From contig WRML01000098.1 of the NCBI GenBank assembly GCA_009777165.1, positions 1-7,409 on the forward strand: a stretch of DNA of 7,409 bases, in the 5' to 3' direction. This stretch comes from Kiritimatiellota bacterium. Lineage in GTDB: Bacteria > Verrucomicrobiota > Kiritimatiellia > RFP12 > UBA1067. Shown piece by piece: positions 1 through 5,198 of this stretch; the stretch's first letter is position 1, and every line of letters begins with the position of its first letter. The position numbers and the translations under genes were made by a program. The notes under the pieces are model-generated. The model saw only the letters and a list, made by a program, of their open reading frames with translations, was not told where the DNA came from and made no database searches.

Positions 1-35
1 CCCTCCCCCACGCGCCGCGAGAGCCTTCCGACTAA

Positions 36-818
36 ACCGCCGCAACGACCGCGAGCTACTACCGCCAGACGGGGCTGAACGTGCTGTTGCTCGCGGACTC
101 CACGTCGCGCTGGGCACAGGCGTTGCGTGAGCTTTCCGGCCGCCTCGAGGAAATCCCCGGCGAGGAGGCGTTCCCCGCGTACCTCGAATCGCTCATCGCG
201 AACTTCTACGAACGCGCTGGGCGCGTCCTGCTGAAGGACGGCTCCACGGGCTCGGTCACGATCGGCGGGACGGTGTCCCCGGCGGGCGGCAACTTCGACG
301 AGCCCGTCACGCAGGCGACGCTCAAGGTGGTCGGTGCGTTCCACGGGCTGTCGCGCGCGCGTTCCGACGCCCGCCGCTTCCCCGCCATTGACCCGCTCGA
401 AAGCTGGAGCAAGTACACGAGCATCATCGAGAGCGGTCGCGTCGAGCGGCTCCGCGCGGTGCTCCGCACGGGCAACGATGTGTCGCAGATGATGAAGGTC
501 GTCGGCGAGGAGGGCGTGAGCATGCAGGACTTCATGGTTTACCTGAAGGGCGAGCTGCTCGACGCCGTGTACCTCCAGCAGAACGCGTTCCACGATGCTG
601 ACGCGGCGACGCCCGCCGACCGCCAGCAGGTGATGTTCGCCGTCGTCGAACAAGCGATGACGACCGACTACCCGTTCACCGACAAGGCCGCGGCCCGCAA
701 GTTTTTTCAGGGCATCACCCAAGCGTTCATTGATTGGAACCAGACCCCGACCGACACGCCCGAGTTCGTCACCCGCCGCGACGCAATCCTCGCCGCGATC
801 AAGGAGGCCGCGCAATGA
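36..818 (+). CDS. atpA: V/A-type ATP synthase catalytic subunit A, C-terminal part (5' partial)
   Basis: This is the C-terminal part of the catalytic A subunit of a V/A-type ATPase, the cytoplasmic nucleotide-binding subunit of the A3B3 head. The visible frame contains the hallmark LLLADSTSRWAQALRE segment, then GRLEEIPGEEAFPAYLES, the GSVTIGGTVSPAGGNFDEPV stretch and FPAIDPLESWSKY, all strongly conserved in this subunit. The C-terminal helical domain follows (DAVYLQQNAFHDAD) and the gene ends with TGA at 816-818. The P-loop GxxxxGKT region is off the window. Recognisable homology reaches back to about base 45 (SYYRQTGLNV). Further upstream an in-frame TAA at 33-35 interrupts what should be conserved coding sequence, and pieces resembling the expected AREAS motif appear in other frames. 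I read this as sequencing or assembly error at a contig end rather than a true start. The GTG at 81 lies inside the conserved Walker B region and cannot be the real start. Codons are mostly C/G-ending, as in subunits B and D. Confidence 0.95.
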   Translation, partial: TAATTASYYRQTGLNVLLLADSTSRWAQALRELSGRLEEIPGEEAFPAYLESLIANFYERAGRVLLKDGSTGSVTIGGTVSPAGGNFDEPVTQATLKVVGAFHGLSRARSDARRFPAIDPLESWSKYTSIIESGRVERLRAVLRTGNDVSQMMKVVGEEGVSMQDFMVYLKGELLDAVYLQQNAFHDADAATPADRQQVMFAVVEQAMTTDYPFTDKAAARKFFQGITQAFIDWNQTPTDTPEFVTRRDAILAAIKEAAQ

Positions 819-872
819 GGGCGGCGTATGGCCCGCAGGGGGCCCCGTACTCCAAAACCTACAGAGTTCGTT

Positions 873-1586
873 ATGAAAAATAAGACAACCGTGCTTTATA
901 AGGTGTATGACGTGGTCCGGATTGTCCGGAACCAGCGCGTCATCCTTGACGCTGACCTGGCGAAATTGTATGGCGTCCCGACCAAACGCCTCAACGAGGC
1001 CGTGAAGCGTAACAACGCTCGTTTCCCAAGCGATTTCATGTTCCAACTGAAGCAGTCCGAGGCGTTGGAAATAGCGCAAAAACACCAGCAAATTGATATG
1101 CTAGATTTGCAACCCGTTGATTATGAAGAGATTATGCGTTCAAGGTCGCAAATTGCGACCTTGAACGCGCAAGGCATTGTCAATGAACAGGTTACGAAAA
1201 GCCGCCTGTTCCAAGACGATGCCGAGACACGCGGGCGGAACGTCAAGTACCTCCCCTTTGCGTTCACGGAACACGGGATTGCGATGGCGGCGATGGTGTT
1301 GAACAGCTCGAAGGCAACCGAGATGAGCGTCTTCATCATCCGCACATTCATGCGGATGCGCGAGCAACTCCTGACGACCACGACCTTGGCAAGACGGCTT
1401 GCCGAAATCGAGAAGTCACAGTTGACGCACGACGAGGCGCTGATTGACCTGTACGAGAAGATCGAACCCTTGCTGACCCCGCCCCCCGACCCCGAGCGGA
1501 AACAGATCGGTTTTTGCGCTAGGGAAAAGAGTGTGTCGTACCGTGTACGCACGGGCAAAACAAAGCGCGCGAAGCAAACGCAATAG
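873..1586 (+). CDS. ORF6N (KilA-N-like) domain DNA-binding protein
   Basis: The N-terminal region, VVRIVRNQRVILDADLAKLY followed by GVPTKRLNEAVKRN and FPSDFMFQL, is a clear ORF6N domain. This putative DNA-binding module is found in phage antirepressor-like proteins and in multi-copy bacterial genes. The second half (NVKYLPFAFTEHGIAMAAMV, then IIRTFMRMREQL, a helical stretch and PPPDPERKQIGF) follows the usual architecture of chromosomal ORF6N proteins, so the gene appears full length at about 237 residues from ATG 873. An upstream in-frame ATG at 828 would add 15 residues rich in R and P. It has a GAGGG-like site overlapping the subunit A stop, so 828 remains possible. I prefer 873 because base composition drops there and the added residues look unlike the family. 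The gene separates subunit A from subunit B, which are normally adjacent, and its base composition is lower in GC than both. Its stop codon overlaps the ribosome site of subunit B. The cellular target is unknown. Confidence 0.88.
   Translation: MKNKTTVLYKVYDVVRIVRNQRVILDADLAKLYGVPTKRLNEAVKRNNARFPSDFMFQLKQSEALEIAQKHQQIDMLDLQPVDYEEIMRSRSQIATLNAQGIVNEQVTKSRLFQDDAETRGRNVKYLPFAFTEHGIAMAAMVLNSSKATEMSVFIIRTFMRMREQLLTTTTLARRLAEIEKSQLTHDEALIDLYEKIEPLLTPPPDPERKQIGFCAREKSVSYRVRTGKTKRAKQTQ
1136..1168. repeat. Perfect 16-bp inverted repeat inside the ORF6N gene
   Basis: The arm at 1136-1151 (GCGTTCAAGGTCGCAA) is the exact reverse complement of 1153-1168, with a single base at the centre (1152). It lies in coding sequence and encodes the RSQIATLNA segment between the ORF6N domain and the C-terminal half. 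The symmetry is visible directly; whether it acts as an operator, a recombination site or an RNA hairpin cannot be told from the sequence. Confidence 0.85.
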
Positions 1587-1590
1587 GAGA
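1585..1590 (+). promoter_or_regulatory. Ribosome binding site of subunit B
   Basis: AGGAGA overlaps the TAG stop of the ORF6N gene and lies 10 bases before ATG 1601. It fixes the start of subunit B, and shows that translation of B may be coupled to termination of the inserted ORF6N gene. Confidence 0.7.
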
Positions 1591-1600
1591 CGAGACCATC

Positions 1601-2899
1601 ATGCACAAACTCTACCATTCCATTGACAACCTCGCCGGGAGCGTCATCACGCTTCGCGCGGAGGGGGTGCAGTACCGCGAGCTGGCGGAGGTCACCTCGC
1701 GCACCGGGACCTCGCTGGCGCAGGTCATCAAGCTCGACGGCGACAACGTCGCGCTCCAGGTCTTCGCGGGCGCGCGCGGCATCGCCACCGACGCCAAGGT
1801 GCGCTTCCTCGGCAGCCGCATGCGCGTGCCGTTCTCGGACGCCCTGCTCGGCCGCGCCTTCACGGGTAGCGCACAGCCCCGCGACAAGGGCCCCGCGCTC
1901 GCCGACAGCCTCATTGACATCGGCACCCCGTCCGTCAACCCCGCCAAGCGCATCATGCCGCGCAACATGGTGCGCACGAACATCCCGATGATTGACGTGT
2001 TCAACTCCCTCGTCGAGTCGCAGAAGCTTCCCATCTTCGCCCGCGCCGGGGAGCCCTACAACCCCCTGCTCGCCCGCATCGCGCTCCAGGCGGAGGTGGA
2101 CGTCATCATCCTCGGCGGCATGGGCCTGAAGCACGACGACTACCTCTTCTTCCGCGACACCCTCGACGAGAGCGGCGCGCTCTCGCGCACGGTCATGTTC
2201 GTGCACACCGCCTCCGACCCCATCGTCGAGTGCATGCTCGTGCCGGACATCTCGCTCGCCGTCGCCGAGCAGTTCGCGCTCGGCGGCAAGAAGGTGCTGG
2301 TGCTGCTCACGGACATGACCAGCTTCGCCGACGCGCTCAAGGAGATCGCCATCACCATGGAGCAGATCCCCTCCAACCGCGGCTACCCCGGCGACCTCTA
2401 CTCCCAGCTCGCCTCCCGCTACGAGAAGGCCGTGGACTTCGAGGGCGCCGGCTCCATCACCATCCTCGCCGCCACCACCATGCCCGGCGACGACGTCACC
2501 CACCCCGTCCCTGACAACACCGGCTACATCACCGAGGGGCAGTTCTACCTCCGCAACGGCCGCATCGAGCCCTTCGGCTCGCTCAGCCGCCTCAAGCAGC
2601 AGGTCAACAAAAACACCCGCGAGGACCACCGCACCATCATGGACGCGATGATCAAGCTCTACGCCTCCTTCAAGGAGACCCTCGAGAAGCAGTCCATGGG
2701 CTTCCGCATGAGCGAGTGGGACGCCAAGCTGCTGAAATACGGCGCGCGCTTCGAGCGCGAGATGATGTCCCTCTCGGTCAACATCCCCCTCGAAAACGCC
2801 CTCGACCTCGGCTGGCAGATTTTAGCCGACTGCTTCAACCCCGACGAGGCCGGCATCCCCTCCAAGCTCACCGCGAAGTTCTGGAGGGTTACGAAATGA
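1601..2899 (+). CDS. atpB: V/A-type ATP synthase regulatory subunit B
   Basis: This is the non-catalytic B subunit of the A3B3 head, complete at 432 residues, close to the usual length. The N-terminal beta-barrel runs to about residue 75. The nucleotide-binding fold follows, with NPAKRIMPRNMVRTNIPMID and the sequence LPIFARAGEPYN where the catalytic subunit would carry a P-loop. That absence of GKT identifies B rather than A. Other signatures are GGKKVLVLLTDMTSFADALK, PSNRGYPGDLYSQLASRYEK, the GSITILAATTMPGDDVTHPV strand-loop and FGSLSRLK, whose Arg is the usual inter-subunit arginine. The C-terminal helical domain is intact and ends FWRVTK. The start at 1601 is supported by AGGAGA ten bases upstream and by MHKLYHSIDNLAGSVI, a normal N-terminus. 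It is the most GC-rich complete gene here. It should be followed by subunit D, which is instead displaced about 3.5 kb downstream. Confidence 0.97.
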   Translation: MHKLYHSIDNLAGSVITLRAEGVQYRELAEVTSRTGTSLAQVIKLDGDNVALQVFAGARGIATDAKVRFLGSRMRVPFSDALLGRAFTGSAQPRDKGPALADSLIDIGTPSVNPAKRIMPRNMVRTNIPMIDVFNSLVESQKLPIFARAGEPYNPLLARIALQAEVDVIILGGMGLKHDDYLFFRDTLDESGALSRTVMFVHTASDPIVECMLVPDISLAVAEQFALGGKKVLVLLTDMTSFADALKEIAITMEQIPSNRGYPGDLYSQLASRYEKAVDFEGAGSITILAATTMPGDDVTHPVPDNTGYITEGQFYLRNGRIEPFGSLSRLKQQVNKNTREDHRTIMDAMIKLYASFKETLEKQSMGFRMSEWDAKLLKYGARFEREMMSLSVNIPLENALDLGWQILADCFNPDEAGIPSKLTAKFWRVTK

Positions 2900-2928
2900 G
2901 GGCTGCACGCTAATACCGGACGGGAAAG

Positions 2929-2946
2929 CCCCCTTTTGAAAGGGGG
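2929..2946. repeat. CCCCC-TTTT-GAAA-GGGGG palindromic element
   Basis: CCCCCTTTTGAAAGGGGG is a near-perfect 18-base palindrome. It is the exact reverse complement of 6629-6646 inside the subunit D gene, and 6665-6682 differs from that copy at one base. It therefore belongs to a repeat family present both between and inside genes in this genome. Confidence 0.85.
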
Positions 2947-2947
2947 T

Positions 2948-2979
2948 GCCCCCGTATTCGGGGGCGGGGGTTTGTTTTT
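2948..2979 (+). terminator. Possible intrinsic terminator after subunit B
   Basis: GCCCCCGTATTCGGGGGC (2948-2965) forms a 7-bp GC stem with a 4-base loop, followed by GGGGG and the T-rich TTTGTTTTT at 2971-2979. The five G residues between stem and T tract weaken the case. If real, it would end the A-ORF6N-B transcript, so the accessory genes and subunit D would need their own promoter. It may simply be part of the palindromic repeat, since GGGGGTTTGT recurs within subunit D near 6699. Confidence 0.4.
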
Positions 2980-2988
2980 GGCTGGTCC

Positions 2989-3043
2989 GGTAGGGCGGTC
3001 TCTCCGAGACCGCCGTCGGACGGCTCGGAGAGCCGTCCCTACC
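2989..3043. repeat. Cloverleaf-like repeat: two 9-bp hairpins inside an outer 7-bp stem
   Basis: GGTAGGG at 2989-2995 pairs with CCCTACC at 3037-3043. Inside are two hairpins. GGCGGTCTC/GAGACCGCC (2994-3002 with 3006-3014) has loop TCC, and GGACGGCTC/GAGCCGTCC (3018-3026 with 3030-3038) has loop GGA. The end bases of the outer stem overlap the inner stems by one or two positions. I recall elements of this look as dispersed intergenic repeats in Kiritimatiellota-type genomes; that is recollection, not a search result. No protein is encoded. Confidence 0.8.
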
Positions 3044-3049
3044 GTGGGC

Positions 3050-3151
3050 GTCCCTCGTCCCCCGTCCCGTCGTCCTGTAGTCCCGTAGTCCACCCCCCAG
3101 CCCCCCTCTCCGACTACAGGACTACGGGACTACGGACGGGGGACAAGGGAC
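3050..3151. repeat. Long imperfect inverted repeat with nested GTAGTCC(C/T) microrepeats
   Basis: The outer arms 3050-3067 and 3134-3151 are inverted copies matching at 17 of 18 bases. The inner arms 3077-3090 (GTAGTCCCGTAGTC) and 3120-3133 match perfectly. Each inner arm is itself made of short tandem GTAGTCC-type units, so several registers of pairing are possible. The loop of about 29 bases is C-rich. With the elements before it, this accounts for the gene-free stretch between subunit B and the first accessory gene; I see no coding sequence in 2900-3171. Confidence 0.8.
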
Positions 3152-3171
3152 GGGGTGCCTTTAATTCGAGG

Positions 3172-3248
3172 CGATTAATAAATTCACGCAAACGAAAATT
3201 CGGCGCGACCGGAGATTTCCGCTAGATAACCGTTCTGATATTTGCTAA
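3172..3248 (+). pseudogene. Possible decayed stub of the subunit D start, continuing into leader copy 1
   Basis: Read in the frame GCG ATT AAT AAA TTC ACG CAA ACG, this gives AINKFTQT then KIRRDRRFPLDNRSDIC and a stop at 3246-3248. The downstream stub (4526-4606) reads AKIKLTKT then KIRRHRRFPLDNRSEIC and stops at the same place. The first 24 bases after the start-codon position match at 17 of 24, much weaker than the leader that follows, and the ATG is replaced by GAG. I suggest an older copy of the subunit D 5' end. Chance similarity of AT-rich sequence is a real alternative for these 24 bases. Confidence 0.4.
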
Positions 3249-3271
3249 TCTTTTTCTCAACGAAAGGAATG
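3192..3271 (+). repeat. Leader repeat, copy 1
   Basis: This 80-base segment matches 4550-4629 at 75 of 80 positions; all five differences are single substitutions with no gaps. It ends in CGAAAGGAATG, which could be a closely spaced ribosome site plus ATG. In this copy that ATG (3269) is in frame with the TPR gene. The repeat stands immediately before each accessory module and so probably carries the module's expression signals or marks its insertion boundary. I could not identify a convincing -35/-10 pair in it. Confidence 0.85.
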
Positions 3272-3286
3272 ATTGAAGAAGCAGGA

Positions 3287-4522
3287 ATGAAAACGCTATT
3301 TTGGCTCATGATTCTATCAGGTTCGTTGTCGCCCGAGCAAGCACAGTTCAAGGTGGATTTGCCAGCGGATTTGCAAACGTTCAGCCAGCAGCGCTATGCC
3401 CTTGAGCAGAAAATATCCGAGGAGCTTGACTTGCCTATCCCGCCCAAAGCCCACGATTTCTTTCAGGCGGCAATCGCAGGGCATGAAAGCAACGTTACCA
3501 ACCGTTTCGCGCTGCTTCATGAAAACCAAGAAATGGATGAGCGAATCCCAGCGCTGCAGAATGCGCTCTTCCCACCCATCCATGAGGTATTGGGAATCTA
3601 TGAGCAGTGGGATGTATGGAAAAAAGATTCCGATTTACTGAACATGTGCTATGCCCCCATCTTAAACTCGATGCCGTCGGGGAGCATCTATTTCGGCGGG
3701 ACCGACCCCGGTCGGTTTGTCGTTACGATGATGAACGAGGTGGAGGGGTCCAACCTTTTTTGCATCACGCAAAACGCATTGGCAGACAACAACTATCTTT
3801 CCTATCTCCGCTACTTCTATGGCAAGCGTCTCCGTCTTCCATCTGATGACGACGCGCGTAAAGCGTTCCAGCAGTTCGTGGGTGACGTCCAGGCCGGCCG
3901 CGGCCCCCCCGGCGCGGACATCAAGATCGAGAACGGCCGTGTCCAGGTCAGCGGCGCCCTCAGCGTCATGGCCATCAACGCCATCCTCGTGGAATGGATT
4001 TTTGACTGGAATAAGGACACGCATGATTTCTACGTGGAGGAGAGTTACGTTATCCCGTGGATGTACCCCTACCTGCGTCCACATGGATACATCATGAAGC
4101 TTGAGAAAGAACCGCTCCCCTCGCCGAATCAGAACCCGCAACTTTGGAAAGAGATTGAGGAACAGGACACAGCCTATTGGGACAAGCTGGTCGCGGGATT
4201 GAAGACACACCAGACATTTCAGGACAATTTGGCTGCAAAAAAAACATTCTCGAAAATGCGCTCCGCCATCGCAGGGCTTTACCTCAACCGCGAGATGATT
4301 GAACAGGCGAAATATGCGTTCCGTCAAGCCATCGAGCTTTACCCCGAAAGTCCCGAAGCTTCGTTTCGTCTCGCCGAACTCTACAAGAACCTGCAACAGT
4401 ACGACAAGGCCGCTAAACTAATCGAGGATTATTTAAAGCACGACAAAGACAACAACAGTGCGCAGGAATTTCTGACACAACTTCGCCAACTCGAAGCAGA
4501 AAATGAGAAAACTGTAAGGTGA
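3287..4522 (+). CDS. TPR protein of the GGTDPGRF type
   Basis: From ATG 3287 the product has about 411 residues and begins with a short hydrophobic segment (KTLFWLMILSGSLS) that could be a signal peptide or anchor. The middle carries PSGSIYFGGTDPGRFVVTMM, LFCITQNALADNNYLSYLRY and, later, DFYVEESYVIPWMYPYLRPH. I recognise this combination from TPR-annotated proteins of Verrucomicrobiota and relatives; their biochemical role is not known to me. The C-terminus contains two TPR-like units, IAGLYLNREMIEQAKYAFRQ AIELYP and then ASFRLAELYKNLQQYDKAAK, suggesting protein-protein contacts. ATG 3269 is an alternative start because CGAAAGGAATG is conserved in the second leader copy; TTG 3242 is unlikely because it lies in the leader. 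Codon use is mixed except for an abrupt GC-rich patch around 3883-4000. The TGA at 4520-4522 abuts the duplicated subunit D start. No link to ATPase function is visible. Confidence 0.8.
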   Translation: MKTLFWLMILSGSLSPEQAQFKVDLPADLQTFSQQRYALEQKISEELDLPIPPKAHDFFQAAIAGHESNVTNRFALLHENQEMDERIPALQNALFPPIHEVLGIYEQWDVWKKDSDLLNMCYAPILNSMPSGSIYFGGTDPGRFVVTMMNEVEGSNLFCITQNALADNNYLSYLRYFYGKRLRLPSDDDARKAFQQFVGDVQAGRGPPGADIKIENGRVQVSGALSVMAINAILVEWIFDWNKDTHDFYVEESYVIPWMYPYLRPHGYIMKLEKEPLPSPNQNPQLWKEIEEQDTAYWDKLVAGLKTHQTFQDNLAAKKTFSKMRSAIAGLYLNREMIEQAKYAFRQAIELYPESPEASFRLAELYKNLQQYDKAAKLIEDYLKHDKDNNSAQEFLTQLRQLEAENEKTVR

Positions 4523-4551
4523 ACCATGGCTAAAATCAAACTCACGAAAAC
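4522..4551 (+). repeat. 30-base direct repeat, copy 1 (subunit D start)
   Basis: AACC followed by the first 26 bases of the subunit D gene is identical to 6390-6419. The two copies bracket the 1.84-kb segment holding leader copy 2 and three accessory genes. Copy 1 departs from subunit D at 4552. Confidence 0.97.
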
Positions 4552-4606
4552 GAAAATTCGGCGCCACCGAAGATTTCCGCTAGATAACCGTTCTGAAATA
4601 TGCTAA
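4526..4606 (+). pseudogene. atpD: Truncated 5' copy of the V-type ATPase subunit D gene
   Basis: The frame starts ATG GCT AAA ATC AAA CTC ACG AAA AC, identical to the intact subunit D gene at 6394. After eight matching codons it runs into leader sequence (KIRRHRRFPLDNRS) and stops at 4604-4606, giving a 26-residue frame. It has AAGGTG a few bases upstream of ATG, a better-placed ribosome site than the intact gene now has, so it is probably the original start of subunit D, cut off by insertion. It may still be translated as a short peptide, but no function is implied. Confidence 0.85.
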
Positions 4607-4629
4607 TCTTTTTCTTAACGAAAGGAATG
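4550..4629 (+). repeat. Leader repeat, copy 2
   Basis: This is the second copy of the 80-base leader (75/80 identical to 3192-3271), following directly on the truncated subunit D start. Its terminal ATG at 4627 opens a nine-codon frame (MLFPDGLTR) whose TGA overlaps the ATG of the next gene at 4653 as ATGA, an arrangement typical of translational coupling. Confidence 0.85.
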
Positions 4630-4652
4630 CTATTCCCTGATGGGCTGACACG

Positions 4653-5198
4653 ATGAGACGGAAGAAAACAAAACCTGTGGGTTCTCGGAAAACCGCCATT
4701 CTCCTTGGCGGGATGGTGGCGTTGGTTTGTGTCTGTTCTGCCGTCTTTGCCGTTCGCGTCTACCACACACGGGCAACGCAGGAACTCAAACCCTGGACAC
4801 TGGAAGACTTGGCGGTTGCGCTGGGCAGGAGATGCGGGTATCCGCTTTATCTGGTGGCAAGCAAAGGGCATGCTTTTTTCCGCTGGGAAGATGACAAAGA
4901 GCGTTTTAACGTCGAGGCGGCAATTCGTGGGACAGACATCTACCCCGATGAACACTACCACACCTATCCTTTCACAATCACCGAAACGGATTGGCGCCAT
5001 GAAAAGTTTCTTCAAAATCATACTCCTGTTGAAGAGCTTTCCACATTCATGTTTTTACGCGGAGTGTGTTTCTGGGCTCACAACAGGTTTAAGGAAGCGG
5101 AAGAGGCTTTTACCTATTACCTGCGCGGATTTCCAGAGTCTCAGTTTATTTGGGCATACATTGCTGAATGTCAATGGAGGATGAATCATGAAAAGTAA
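4653..5198 (+). CDS. Membrane-anchored transglutaminase-like half domain with TPR, probably non-catalytic
   Basis: The 181-residue product has a basic N-terminus (RRKKTKPVGSRK), one membrane segment at about residues 14-34 (AILLGGMVALVCVCSAVFAV), then LAVALGRRCGYPLYLVASKG, HAFFRWEDDKERFNVEA and a C-terminal TPR-like unit (FMFLRGVCFWAHNRFKEAEE AF). The GRRxGYPLxLV - KGHxFxRW - ERFNxE series is what I know from the C-terminal half of transglutaminase-like proteins of the SirB1-like type in Planctomycetes and Verrucomicrobia, where the His (here H73) is catalytic. In those proteins a Cys lies about a dozen residues before GRR. Here that place is KPWTLED with no Cys, and the N-terminal half of the fold is absent. 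I infer a truncated, non-enzymatic remnant fused to a membrane anchor. ATG 4653 is preferred for the ATGA overlap with a mini-ORF. The 3' end overlaps the next gene by 11 bases. Confidence 0.75.
   Translation: MRRKKTKPVGSRKTAILLGGMVALVCVCSAVFAVRVYHTRATQELKPWTLEDLAVALGRRCGYPLYLVASKGHAFFRWEDDKERFNVEAAIRGTDIYPDEHYHTYPFTITETDWRHEKFLQNHTPVEELSTFMFLRGVCFWAHNRFKEAEEAFTYYLRGFPESQFIWAYIAECQWRMNHEK

Noticed and set aside
81..83. GTG as a true start for a short subunit A variant
   Set aside because: It sits inside the conserved LLLADSTSRW strand, with matching family sequence upstream of it.
1121..2629. A 502-codon open frame on the minus strand across the ORF6N and subunit B genes
   Set aside because: It is the antisense shadow of very GC-rich coding sequence; its translation is E/V/G/H/A-rich low-complexity sequence without a recognisable domain, and it covers two well-supported plus-strand genes.
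3200..3250. A sigma-70 promoter in the leader (candidate TGCTAATCT extended -10)
   Set aside because: The hexamer is poor and no matching -35 is evident at proper spacing, so I do not annotate a promoter here.
3192..3271. The leader repeat as part of a CRISPR array or an rRNA/tRNA-like gene
   Set aside because: Only two copies, 1.36 kb apart with genes between, and no fold or conserved RNA motif that I could identify.
3662..4396. A 244-codon minus-strand open frame within the TPR gene
   Set aside because: Its translation has no recognisable motif and lies antisense to a gene with clear family motifs and TPR units.
4542..5021. A minus-strand open frame opposite the leader and the transglutaminase-like gene
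   Set aside because: No ribosome site or domain; the plus strand carries recognisable motifs over the same span.
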